Origin: Acidobacteriota bacterium
Lineage (GTDB): Bacteria > Acidobacteriota > Terriglobia > Terriglobales > Acidobacteriaceae
DNA length: 53,930 bases
NCBI GenBank assembly: GCA_013285705.1
Contig: JABDHA010000017.1
Location: 1 to 53,930, forward strand
Reading direction: 5' to 3'
Under the pieces are notes generated by a model that saw only the letters and a program-made list of their open reading frames with translations, searched no databases and was not told the DNA's origin. Below are positions 1 through 7,180 of this stretch, piece after piece. The translations under genes and the position numbers were made by a program. Each line of letters starts with the position of its first letter. Position 1 is the stretch's first letter.

Positions 1-2
1 GC

Positions 3-563
3 TCATTCCAACCATCGCTGATAGTCCTGTCGCCTGATGATAACAGGCATGCGGTCATGGCCAGTTTTTTCGACAAGCAACCCGTTTGGCTCCGTTGTGA
101 TTACAGCGAATGTATCCATCTGCGTCTTGCCGTCTGGTGACCGCCAGTGACGCCACACGCGACCTAGTGCGAACGGAGAATCATCTGCCATTGCGAATAA
201 CCACGGAAGCTTTGTCTTGCCCTCTGCCCTCCACTCTATGAAGCTGTCAACGCGGATGAGGCAGCGGCGTTTGAGAAATGAATCTTTCCAGACGTTGCTA
301 TCAAGCAAGGTTTCACCCTTGGCATTGATGGTGGACATTTTGAATTTCTTCGGATCGTTTACGAATGGAGGCAGGAAGCGCCAGAACATCATGGACAACA
401 TGCGAGTGCCGAACTCTTCATCCCATATGATGACTGGCTGCATCGTCTGAGGCGCGACGTTGTAATCAGGTGCGAGTTCAAAATGCAGACCATCAACGTT
501 CCCAAGTTGGAAGGCTTCAGCGATCTTCTGTTTGTCGCTGCGTCTCTGGTAACGGCCACACAT
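3..563 (-). CDS. SOS response-associated peptidase (SRAP/YedK/HMCES family), short C-terminus
   Basis: The protein has 186 residues. It starts MCGRY, so once Met1 is removed Cys2 is N-terminal; in this family Cys2 forms a thiazolidine cross-link with abasic sites in single-stranded DNA. Other family hallmarks are visible: INAKGET (the Asn-containing DNA-binding segment), SFIEWR (active-site Glu) and TGHDRMPVI (active-site His). The reading frame ends right after QRWLE at a TGA (positions 3-5). Family members are usually about 210-230 residues and continue with a C-terminal beta-rich segment, so this copy lacks roughly 30-40 residues, although all catalytic residues are present. The next gene upstream ends 3 bases before this start codon, so the two are probably co-transcribed. 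The family assignment is secure; whether the short form is functional is not known. Confidence 0.9.
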   Translation of the reverse strand: MCGRYQRRSDKQKIAEAFQLGNVDGLHFELAPDYNVAPQTMQPVIIWDEEFGTRMLSMMFWRFLPPFVNDPKKFKMSTINAKGETLLDSNVWKDSFLKRRCLIRVDSFIEWRAEGKTKLPWLFAMADDSPFALGRVWRHWRSPDGKTQMDTFAVITTEPNGLLVEKTGHDRMPVIIRRQDYQRWLE

Positions 564-566
564 GGT

Positions 567-896
567 CTACCATCCGGGCGGAAGAGTACGACATAGAGAC
601 GCGTGAATCATCTGCGTACCATATTTCTCGGCATCTTCTTTATGAACCCACAATCTGCGTTTCTTAGTCTTGCCCTTTTTGGCATCTTCGACCGACTCGA
701 TGTATTCAATGGTGATGCTCATCAGTTCCGGATTCTCCGTGCTGTCGAGTCGCCCATCGGTATGAACGCCGTAGAAATAGCAGGCGTCATCAGCATGATC
801 CTTTTCTGGCTTGTTCTTCTCCTTATTGCTCATGCAGTTGCTGCCGTACCGTCTCTTTTCGTTGTTCGAACCTCTGATGTCTTTGATTATTCCCAC
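567..896 (-). CDS. Small hypothetical protein upstream of the SRAP gene
   Basis: This is an open frame of 109 codons if it starts at GTG 896, or 88 if it starts at ATG 833 (MSNKEKN). Neither start has a strong ribosome site. The product is hydrophilic and lysine-rich with no signal peptide or membrane segment. It contains a central YFYGVHTDGRL stretch and ends RTLPPGW. I do not recognise the family. The main support is position: the stop codon lies 3 bases before the SRAP start on the same strand, the spacing of a two-gene operon. A DNA-repair or mobile-element accessory is possible but unproven. Confidence 0.4.
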   Translation of the reverse strand: MGIIKDIRGSNNEKRRYGSNCMSNKEKNKPEKDHADDACYFYGVHTDGRLDSTENPELMSITIEYIESVEDAKKGKTKKRRLWVHKEDAEKYGTQMIHASLCRTLPPGW

Positions 897-1173
897 GGTT
901 TCTCGCTTTCATTAAAACTCTGTCGAGTCGTCTCCCAATAGCTCAAGGTTGGCTTCTCTCCAGCCTCCTTGCCATGATTCACTGGCATCTTCCCAATAGG
1001 AGACATCGCGCCAGCGATCACCATATCCTTGCTCGAATTGCGTTTCCGCTTGTCCGATTTGATCGATATTTTCTTGTGTCATTTCCGTGCCCGTCTGCCT
1101 GAATTTTCAGCGGCGAGTAACCGGATACAAATTCCGGTAGGTAAAAAGCAGGCATACAGTTATCGTATTGCTG

Positions 1174-1410
1174 ATGAGCGCACTGGACGACGTACAAGTG
1201 GGAGAATGGCTAGCGATAGTTTCCACAGTGAAAGGTTCGAGCTACATACTTCAGCAAGTGACCTCCATGACAAGCGGGCTGGTACGGACGCGGAACTATA
1301 CATTTCGCAGAGACGGGCACTCATTCTCCGTAAAGCAAAGAAGTGTGACTGCACGTCTGGCTACCGAGAGCGAGATTGAAGCACGGCTGTGCTCGGAGTG
1401 TTTCCAGTGA
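1174..1410 (+). CDS. Small hypothetical protein, 78-80 residues
   Basis: The frame opens at TTG 1168 or ATG 1174 (MSALDDVQ) and ends at TGA 1408-1410. The product has an alternating hydrophobic beta pattern (VGEWLAIVS, SYILQQVTSM, NYTFRRDGHSFSVKQR) followed by a short helix (ATESEIEARL). This resembles small phage- or island-borne proteins with a beta-barrel and a C-terminal helix. I cannot assign a function. There is no clear Shine-Dalgarno sequence, so the start is uncertain. The surroundings are gene fragments, so it may be a relic of a mobile region. Confidence 0.45.
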   Translation: MSALDDVQVGEWLAIVSTVKGSSYILQQVTSMTSGLVRTRNYTFRRDGHSFSVKQRSVTARLATESEIEARLCSECFQ

Positions 1411-1438
1411 TAGCCGGGAATATCATCCGCGATGGTGG

Positions 1439-1717
1439 CGCGATCTTGCCAGCGGACCGGAAACCCAGGTCACCCGTCACGGAAGCTTTTTCGGGATCGA
1501 ATCGTATGACGGCAAGACGCTCTTCTACTCCAAGATAGAGGGCGGCGGTCTGTGGAGCATCCCCGTGGCCGGAGGCACCGAAGAACTCGTCACTCCCGCC
1601 CTTCACCGTCGCTACTGGGGACACTTCGCCGTGACCGGTGACGGCATCTACCTGCTTGATGTGGACGCGACACCCCGTCCCACCATCGTGTACTACAGCT
1701 TTCAGACCCGGAGGCTG
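1439..1717 (+). pseudogene. Fragment of a PD40/TolB-like beta-propeller protein
   Basis: This stretch, read in one frame, encodes WRDLASGPETQVTRHG, then IESYDGKTLFYSK, LWSIPVAGGTEELV and AVTGDGIYLLDV. These are typical blades of WD40-like PD40 propellers (the DGKTLFY / LW..P..GG.E repeat). In Acidobacteria such propellers often form the C-terminal sensor half of winged-helix (CadC-like) regulators; that context is general knowledge. Here there is no start codon region, no upstream DNA-binding domain, and similarity ends after QTRRL at about 1717, mid-blade. It is therefore a decayed internal or C-terminal fragment rather than a gene. Confidence 0.7.
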
Positions 1718-2010
1718 CTTGCGTGCCCAGCCTTATCGCGCATTTTGCGAATGTGGGAAGCGAGCACTCCGACCGCCATCAGAACTTGCCTCCCTTGGTG
1801 GAGCTTGGTAGAAGCCCCGGGCTCTAGCCCCGGAACAAAAGCCGGTCCGACGGACCGCACCTTACTGCCGTAGGCCGGAGTGGAGTCGCAGGCGAAACGA
1901 CGATCATCCCTGATTTAAGCGCCGGCATGAGCTTTATCCGCAAAATCACCGAAACGTGAAACGAAAGTTCCCTTCTCGCACTATCAGCCGATAGGAGAAC
2001 CCCATTCTCC
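1718..2010. other. Non-coding stretch with a small GC palindrome
   Basis: I see no credible gene here. Around 1812-1832 the DNA carries an imperfect GC-rich palindrome (GCCCCGGG-CTCTAG-CCCCGG). The part just before the next gene (2011-2018) provides its ribosome-binding site. Confidence 0.4.
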
Positions 2011-2020
2011 GAGGTGATAT

Positions 2021-2902
2021 ATGCCAAAACACAAAGAACCAAACGCCCCCTCAATCGAGCCGCACATCCCGACGCCAGCCGAGGCCGCTGCGCTCAAAAA
2101 AGTAAAGCTGAACTCGTTTACTGTGCTTCCTGCAAAAGTAACTCCTGATGGCACAGTAACCGCCACCTGGAATGTAAGCGTGCCTAGCGACACCGGATTT
2201 GACATTCTTATCTCGCTGAATGGACAAGAGGTTGGGACTAGTGGAAGCAAGACCTTTACGGTAACGCAGCGGACAAGCTTCTCACTGGCGGCGGTGATCA
2301 ATGATCCGCCCATTCCTTTTGACGCAAGGATATTGAAATCCATCATCGTCCTGGTGAACACCAGTGATTGCCAGGACCAGCCAATCCCCGCTTCAATCCT
2401 TACTGGTCTACTCAAAAACAAACTGGACTCCGCATTCGCTGGAAGCGACAATTTCTCGCTGGGAGACGGCGGATCGACAGTCACCGCAGGCTCAAATGGT
2501 CTGGTCGACATTCACATACCGATCACGATCAATGTTCCGGACTGGTTCGATGCGGACATGGACTTTCACATACAGTTGAACATTTCGGGTGCGCAGGGAC
2601 ATGTCATTGTTACTGCTCCCGTGGTCGACCCGACAGGGAGCTTCCCGTTTTTGTCAGACGTGCTCAGCGGTGGCTGCTCGGATGCTGTGAGTACTGGGAT
2701 GACAAAGATGGCCTATGCCTTCCTTGAGCGAATTGTTGACACCGAACTCCGTCCAACCGTTGAGCAACAGATCGAGGATCAGGTCACTACGTTCACCACG
2801 CAGCTGCAGAATAGCGACCCGCAGCACCGAACATTCGCGATGACGTCCCTGCTCTTCTCCGCGAACGAGGGGCTGCTGATTACCGCCTGCCCTCAAGCCT
2901 GA
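2021..2902 (+). CDS. Hypothetical protein with an Ig-like beta domain
   Basis: The protein has 293 residues and starts at ATG 2021, preceded by a good ribosome site (GAGGTGAT, about 2011-2018). The N-terminus (MPKHKEPNAPSIEPH) has no signal peptide. Residues about 28-95 read like an Ig/fibronectin-type beta sandwich (VKLNSFTVLPAKV, VTATWNVSVP, FDILISLNGQEV, KTFTVTQ). The middle part (about 110-210) is another beta-rich region (DIHIPITINVPDW, DFHIQLNISGAQGHVIV). The C-terminus is helical and contains two isolated Cys (GGCSD and ITACPQA). I do not recognise the family. A hairpin terminator follows about 120 bases downstream, consistent with a single-gene transcript. Confidence 0.7.
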   Translation: MPKHKEPNAPSIEPHIPTPAEAAALKKVKLNSFTVLPAKVTPDGTVTATWNVSVPSDTGFDILISLNGQEVGTSGSKTFTVTQRTSFSLAAVINDPPIPFDARILKSIIVLVNTSDCQDQPIPASILTGLLKNKLDSAFAGSDNFSLGDGGSTVTAGSNGLVDIHIPITINVPDWFDADMDFHIQLNISGAQGHVIVTAPVVDPTGSFPFLSDVLSGGCSDAVSTGMTKMAYAFLERIVDTELRPTVEQQIEDQVTTFTTQLQNSDPQHRTFAMTSLLFSANEGLLITACPQA

Positions 2903-3020
2903 AACATCACGTCGGCTTTGACGAAGACTGCTCCTCCCAAAACGGGAATCGCACGAGAGGCTGTCAATGATGTGGCCGAGAATTTCTGGGAATCCCCTAA
3001 AATAGAAATAGAGACCCAAG

Positions 3021-3050
3021 AAGCCCGCCCACCCGGCGGGCTTTCTTATT
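3021..3050 (+). terminator. Rho-independent terminator after the Ig-like hypothetical gene
   Basis: A perfect 9-bp stem AAGCCCGCC / GGCGGGCTT (3021-3029 with 3035-3043) with a 5-base loop is followed by TCTTATT on the plus strand. The A/T-rich leader before it (2996-3015, CTAAAATAGAAATAGAG) resembles the leader of a second hairpin at 12667-12693. Confidence 0.7.
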
Positions 3051-3070
3051 TCTGGCCCAAAAAGGAGCCA

Positions 3071-3405
3071 ATGCCCGCTCGCGCCGCTGCTCAGCAACTC
3101 CGCCTACACCCGCAACCCGCTAACATCGCCTATAGCAACGAAGCGTTCCAGGAGCTCCTGCAGATCCGCTACAGCTCCGAGCCCTTCCGCACGCCGGCAT
3201 TCACTGAGGTCGAGCAGAACCTCACCTTCCTCAACACCGGACAAAGCCAGACCCCGGTCTCATCGTCATGAAGCTCGACGCCAACGGCCGCGACTACGGA
3301 CAGTACAAACACATCGTTGTTGTGTTCAACGCGGCCCACTCACGGACTGCCTTCACCGACGGACGCCCAAGGCCTCAAGCTGAAACTCCATCCGCGCCAC
3401 ATGGT
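3071..3405 (+). pseudogene. C-terminal remnant of a pullulanase-type alpha-1,6-glucosidase
   Basis: The translation EAFQELLQIRYSSEPFR, then TEVEQNLTFLNTGQSQTP, matches the C-terminal end of secreted pullulanases (the domain of unknown function at the end of GH13 pullulanases). A one-base deletion near 3258 breaks the frame: family members continue PGLIVM..., and LIVMKLD plus KHIVVVFNA are indeed encoded in the next frame from about 3260. A second frame change near 3362 leads to DAQGLKLKLHP. The catalytic GH13 barrel is absent. A ribosome-like AAGGAG (3062-3067) lies just before ATG 3071, but that is probably fortuitous. Homology then stops abruptly at about 3405, where integrase similarity begins. 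Confidence 0.75.
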
Positions 3406-3410
3406 CGCAG

Positions 3411-3570
3411 GAGGTCATGTGCGCGGCTCTGTCATGATTCTGGGGGCGAGCTCGAGCAGATCCAGTTTCTTCTCGGGCACGTCTCTGTGCAAACCACCGA
3501 ACGCTATATTGGCTGCAAGCAGCGTTTGAGAGTAGCGGTAAACGACAGACTTGGAATCGAACCCGGGTGA
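3411..3570 (+). pseudogene. C-terminal fragment of a tyrosine recombinase (phage-type integrase)
   Basis: The encoded segment SCARLCHDSGGELEQIQ, then FLLGHVSVQTTERYIG and CKQRLRVAVNDRLGIEP, carries the last catalytic motif of tyrosine recombinases. It has the LLGH box (His) and the nucleophilic Tyr in TTERY. The first catalytic Arg and the N-terminal DNA-binding domains are missing, so it is a 50-residue tail. It abuts the pullulanase remnant in the same frame from 3268, creating a chance chimera. Together with the adjacent IS110 it marks an eroded island boundary. Confidence 0.8.
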
Positions 3571-3930
3571 GTGGTTAACCCCACAACTGGACGCGTAGGC
3601 GACTATTCGGCCATCCATGATAAGTCTCTGTCAATAGAAAACATGAGATCGCGATGCGCGCTTGGAGAGCGCGCAGTTTGGTAACCTCCGACAGGTTTCT
3701 TTGGGCTGCGCAGTTGTGCCTCTCGGCAGGGTTCCTGCGTGACACGCAGAACCATCCATCCATTTGCTGTCTCGGGCCCTTGTGCCGGTCACAGAAGATT
3801 GAGTTTGGATTCTCTGCCAGTCTCGAAACAAGTGCCATGGAGCCTCGAGAGCGATAGCTCTGTTGCTCAGCCGAGTAGATGCGAGACCTGGCAGAGTGCG
3901 CGCCGACATCCTGTGTGTACGCGAGTGGCT
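3571..3930. other. Structured non-coding flank on the 3' side of the IS110 transposase
   Basis: There is no gene here. Two hairpins are visible: GCGCGCT-TGGAG-AGCGCGC at 3656-3674, and an interrupted stem around 3730-3752 (GGTTCCTGCGTG ... CACGCAGAACC). Part of this stretch is probably the right-hand end of the insertion sequence, but I could not place the element's end. Confidence 0.4.
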
Positions 3931-4963
3931 TTATGCTGCTACGCTTTGCTTCTCGCGTTGGACGAACACTCGTTCGCCTCGATCGATGGCCAGCAGATAG
4001 CCTGCCATCTTCCGTGCGACAGCGAGGATGGCTTGGTTGCAGTTGCCCCTTGTTCTCTCCCTATCGTAAAGCTCGACCATTTCTGGATGGTGTCTCAGGG
4101 AGATATGCTCAGCCTCGATGAGCACTGTCTGCAAATGCTTGTTGCGCTGCTTTGATAGGCATGCGCAGCGAGTGGCCAGCCGAACTCTTCTCTGCGCTGC
4201 ACAGGCCGCAGTAGCTGATGACTTGCTTGATCGAGCGAAAGCGATGGATGTCGCCTAACTCCAGCACCCAGGTGAGTGCCATGACAGGACCGACGGCTGG
4301 AATTGTCATTAGTCGCTTCACTCGATCTATCAGTAGTGGATCCCGTTCCAGCGAACGAAGCAGTGCTTGCTCTGTCTTGTGGGTATGCTCGATCATCTCG
4401 CGCGACAGCTTCAGCAGAGGCCACAGCGATGGATCAATCTCGCGGTTCGTCGGTAGCACCTGATGAAAGTAGCCCTGCTGATGCAGCTTCTGTTTGTTGT
4501 AGCTCACGCCGGATTCCATCAGCATCTGCGCGATCTTGTTTTTCAGTTGGACGTTCTGGCGGATAAGAAGCTTGCGATAGCGTAGCGTCCGCCGGCGCTG
4601 CCGGATGGCTGCCGGTACCATGTAGGCCTCGGGTAGAAAATCACAGCGCAGGCAGTCGGCAATCTTCGCAGCATCGATGCGGTCGTTCTTCTTCTTGGCT
4701 GCGGCGATCGCGCGCAGCATAAGCGGGTGTGCCACCTTCACCGCTGCGGCGTGTGGCAACAGGTAGTCATAGATCCAACTCGTGAACATGGTCGCTTCCA
4801 TCGCAACAGTCCACGGTTGAGGAAGGGATTTCATCCAGGCGTCCAGATCCTGCCGCGTGGCCGCCACCATGCCCTCTCCCAGCACCCTCCCATGCCGGTC
4901 CTTTATGCAATAACTGATCGCCTTCTTGTGGATGTCTAAGCCGATGAAGTGCATACTTCCCAT
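3931..4963 (-). pseudogene. IS110-family transposase, frameshifted
   Basis: The start is ATG 4963 (MGSMHFIGLDIHKK), 7 bases after a strong AAGGAGG. The N-terminal RuvC-like DEDD domain is recognisable: GLDIHKK (first Asp), AMEATMFTSW (Glu), NDRIDAAKIAD (Asp pair). The C-terminal IS116/IS110/IS902 domain follows (LMTIPAVGPVMALTW, ISYCGL). Near 4150 the frame breaks. The first frame runs on as MPIKAAQQAF to a stop at 4109, while the expected KQRNKHLQTVLIEAEH and the remaining ~65 residues are encoded in another frame down to 3931. So the transposase has an indel and is probably inactive, unless the shift is programmed, for which I see no slippery site. Confidence 0.85.
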
Positions 4964-5156
4964 CGAGAAGCCTCCTTGGATATCTCTCACTCAGCCGCTT
5001 CGGTTGAGTTCGGTACCTGTATACCAAGCACTCCTCATCGCAGCGACTTATCCATCCAAACATGTGGCTCAGTTCCGGTTAGCCGACCAGCCAACCGGAA
5101 TAACCGAACACGCAGTAATGGTGCGTCACCATCGGAGCGCAGTGTAGGATTCCGCC
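4964..5156 (-). other. 5' non-coding end of the IS110 element (possible bridge-RNA region)
   Basis: About 190 bases lie between the transposase start and the next gene. In the IS110 subgroup the non-coding RNA that guides recombination is encoded on this side of the transposase (published for IS621). Here I only see the position and an inverted repeat TTCCGGTT / AACCGGAA (5073-5080 with 5093-5100). I did not identify guide segments, and the outer end of the element is not placed. Confidence 0.3.
5073..5100. repeat. Inverted repeat, also matching a site beyond the next gene
   Basis: TTCCGGTT and AACCGGAA face each other across 12 bases. The 12-mer TTCCGGTTAGCC (5073-5084) recurs exactly, inverted, at 5775-5786 on the far side of the DUF4440 gene. 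Confidence 0.6.
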
Positions 5157-5165
5157 ATGCGAGAA

Positions 5166-5630
5166 ATGCATTCACGAGTCTTCGCGGTGGCAATCGCGGC
5201 GACGTTGTTGCTTGTTCCGGCGTACGCACAGCAGAGTCGCTGGTCTTCGGCGGATGATAAAACTGCGAAATACATCATCCAGATGGAGCGCAAATGGGCT
5301 GACGGTGTATGTGTTGATAACGGTGTCGTCGCTGGTCTGCTTGCCGACGACTTCCAAGGCACTTCAACGAACGGTGCGCGCTTCACAAAAGCTGATGAGC
5401 TGAAGGACGAGAAAGGCGCACGTACCGCTCATGATTGCGGACTTGATGAGGCTAAAGTGCGCTTCTTCGGAGACAGTCTTGCCGTTGTCTACGGCAGCGA
5501 ACATGCTGTCGGCAAAGACAAGTCCCAGCCGAACATAAAGGTTTGCCAGGTTTGGACTGACACGTGGCTGAAGCGCGGCGGTACATGGCAAATCATCGCC
5601 TCGCACGATAATCGCGTGAAATGTAAGTAG
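5166..5630 (+). CDS. Secreted DUF4440/SnoaL-like (NTF2-fold) protein
   Basis: The protein has 154 residues if it starts at ATG 5166 (MHSRVFAVAIAATLLL), or 157 from ATG 5157. A clear signal peptide ends at PAYAQQ. The mature part has the pattern of DUF4440/SnoaL-like proteins: an initial helix with IIQMERKWADG, then LLADDFQGTSTNGARFTKAD, RFFGDSLAVVYGSE, and QVWTDTWLKRGGTWQIIASH, the closing strand typical of the NTF2 fold. These proteins are exported and mostly of unknown role; some relatives are enzymes. Three Cys are present in the mature chain. The gene stands alone between the IS110 remnant and a TetR gene, flanked by a 12-bp inverted repeat (5073-5084 and 5775-5786). Confidence 0.8.
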   Translation: MHSRVFAVAIAATLLLVPAYAQQSRWSSADDKTAKYIIQMERKWADGVCVDNGVVAGLLADDFQGTSTNGARFTKADELKDEKGARTAHDCGLDEAKVRFFGDSLAVVYGSEHAVGKDKSQPNIKVCQVWTDTWLKRGGTWQIIASHDNRVKCK

Positions 5631-5774
5631 CTAGAGGACGCCTGACCTTTTGTTCTGCATTGGCATGGTCGGTTGTGGCTTTTACCAGTCGAGACGCAGA
5701 AATGCTTAGCCATTGATTTCTGGTTATCTGAATCAGTGCGTCAAATCCGAACGCCCTGCTCTGGGCGGTTTACG

Positions 5775-5813
5775 GGCTAACCGGAAGTTGGCCGGTACGT
5801 TACCGGTACGTTA
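5775..5813. repeat. Inverted-repeat partner and an 11-bp tandem repeat
   Basis: GGCTAACCGGAA (5775-5786) is the reverse complement of 5073-5084. It is followed by CCGGTACGTTA repeated twice in tandem (5792-5802 and 5803-5813). No gene lies between 5631 and 5912. Confidence 0.6.
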
Positions 5814-5912
5814 ATAGATCAACCTGAACTCCTCAGTTGCGACTCGCTTGTTGGCACCAACGGACATCCAGTATGTTTGGTGGCCAACTTCTCAGTAAAC
5901 GCTGGCCGACTC

Positions 5913-6542
5913 TTACTTCGCTAGCACCGCGCCCTCGGACAAGACGCTTCCCAGATACAACGTCAACACCTTTTTGAACTCAGCCACAACCAGGGCTTTC
6001 CCTTTGGAATCTGCTTCGCCGTAGAGCGTCATCATGCCCCGGACTATCTGGAGAGAGACGTTTGCAGCAAGTAGAGACTGTTCCCTCGAAAGCGAAGGAT
6101 TCTTGGCCTGAAAGGCGTTTGCTATTGCGATTCGTGAAGCCTTCCGGGCTGCAGGGTCGCGGCGAAAGCGGATTGGCGCGGCCAACAAGCTCAGATAAGC
6201 GGGACGCTTCTGGACGTATTGGGTGATGCGCTCGATGAACAAATCGGCGAACTCCGCATGAGTCAATATCTCCGCCTGCTCCATCAACGGCTTCCAATGC
6301 GCCTCCAGCTCTTGGGAATATTGATTTACCAGCGTGAACGCGATGGACTGTTTATCCGGAAAGTAGTTGTAGAGCGCGCCGATCGAAGACCCGCTCCGCT
6401 CCGCGACCGCCGTCATAGTCGCTGCTTCGTAGCCGACTTCGACAAAGAGTTCCGCGGCTGCGTCCAGAAAACCGGCCAGCCGGCGCATCGAGCGTTCCTG
6501 CTGCGGTGCGACACGAACGGGATTTGACGAAATCGAGGGCAT
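5913..6542 (-). CDS. TetR/AcrR-family transcriptional regulator
   Basis: The protein has 209 residues. The N-terminal helix-turn-helix (about residues 22-68) reads FLDAAAELFVEVGYEAATM, then AVAERSGSSIGALYNYFPDK, the standard TetR DNA-binding pattern. The C-terminal part is a helical ligand-binding domain with no conserved signature that I can read. The gene is divergent from the isochorismatase-fold hydrolase and DHA2 efflux pump, the usual layout for a repressor controlling a neighbouring transporter. Two operator-like palindromes lie at its own start and in the 68-bp intergenic space, so autoregulation plus repression of the pump operon is likely. The inducing ligand is unknown. Confidence 0.9.
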   Translation of the reverse strand: MPSISSNPVRVAPQQERSMRRLAGFLDAAAELFVEVGYEAATMTAVAERSGSSIGALYNYFPDKQSIAFTLVNQYSQELEAHWKPLMEQAEILTHAEFADLFIERITQYVQKRPAYLSLLAAPIRFRRDPAARKASRIAIANAFQAKNPSLSREQSLLAANVSLQIVRGMMTLYGEADSKGKALVVAEFKKVLTLYLGSVLSEGAVLAK

Positions 6543-6551
6543 CCTCGTATT
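6530..6551. promoter_or_regulatory. Second, imperfect TetR operator overlapping the tetR start codon
   Basis: AAATCGAGG (6530-6538), 4 bases, then CCTCGTATT (6543-6551). It has the same 9-4-9 architecture and the same left half as the perfect palindrome at 6564-6585, with two mismatches in the right half. It covers the tetR ATG (6540-6542). Confidence 0.5.
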
Positions 6552-6563
6552 CTAAATCCAGAG

Positions 6564-6585
6564 AAATCGAGGCTACCCTCGATTT
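6564..6585. promoter_or_regulatory. Perfect 22-bp TetR operator palindrome
   Basis: AAATCGAGG (6564-6572), spacer CTAC, CCTCGATTT (6577-6585) is a perfect inverted repeat in the divergent tetR/hydrolase intergenic region. It lies 25 bases upstream of the hydrolase start. The size and placement fit a TetR dimer site; binding itself is inference. Confidence 0.75.
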
Positions 6586-6610
6586 CAAATATTTTCAATA
6601 AAGAGGAACC

Positions 6611-7180
6611 ATGGCAGAACTTCGGCTCGACACCCAAAAGACCGCACTCGTCCTCATCGACCTGCAGAATGCCATCGTCGGCATGAATCCAGTGCCGCAT
6701 GCCGCCGCACAGGTCGTCGAAAACTCCAAAAAACTTGCCGACGCCTTCCGCGTTCATGGCGCTCCCGTCGTCTATGTCCGCGTCGATCTCAACGACTTCA
6801 TGAAGCTTCCCGTCGACCAGCCGCACAACCTGGGCGACAAGCCACTGCCCGCCGCAGCATCGGAGATTACGCCTTCCGCTGGTTTCCAGCATGGCGACAT
6901 CCTCATCACTAAGCGCCATTGGGGCGCCTTCGCCGGAACCGACCTCGAGCAGCAGCTTAAATCTCGCGGCATCGACACGGTCGTCCTCACAGGCATCTCC
7001 ACCAATGCAGGCGTCGAGTCCACCGCGCGTCAGGGTACCGGCCTGGGCTTTGCCTTTGTGCTCGTCGAAGATGCCTGCTCCAGCCAGAACGCCGAGCATC
7101 ACCGCTTCGCCTTTGAAAATATCTTCCCGCGTCTCACTCGCGTTCGCTCCACCGATGAGGTCCTGACCTCCCTTGCCTAA
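6611..7180 (+). CDS. Isochorismatase-fold cysteine-hydrolase family protein
   Basis: The protein has 189 residues. The start ATG 6611 follows AAAGAGGAACC. The family layout is clear: TALVLIDLQNAI (Asp17), LITKRHWGAF (Lys101) and TGISTNAGVEST with the cis-peptide region. In typical amidohydrolase members the last motif is TN.CVEST with the nucleophilic Cys. Here that position is Gly134, so a Cys-based amidase mechanism at that site is unlikely; true isochorismatases also lack the Cys. The substrate is therefore unknown. Its stop overlaps the start of the downstream efflux pump, so the two are translationally coupled and both probably repressed by the divergent TetR protein. Confidence 0.85.
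   Translation: MAELRLDTQKTALVLIDLQNAIVGMNPVPHAAAQVVENSKKLADAFRVHGAPVVYVRVDLNDFMKLPVDQPHNLGDKPLPAAASEITPSAGFQHGDILITKRHWGAFAGTDLEQQLKSRGIDTVVLTGISTNAGVESTARQGTGLGFAFVLVEDACSSQNAEHHRFAFENIFPRLTRVRSTDEVLTSLA

Noticed and set aside
3540..3580. GGTTCGATTCC on the minus strand, like a tRNA T-arm
   Set aside because: The flanking bases do not pair as a T-stem, no acceptor or anticodon arm is present, and the sequence is explained by the integrase tail (codons for GIEPG).
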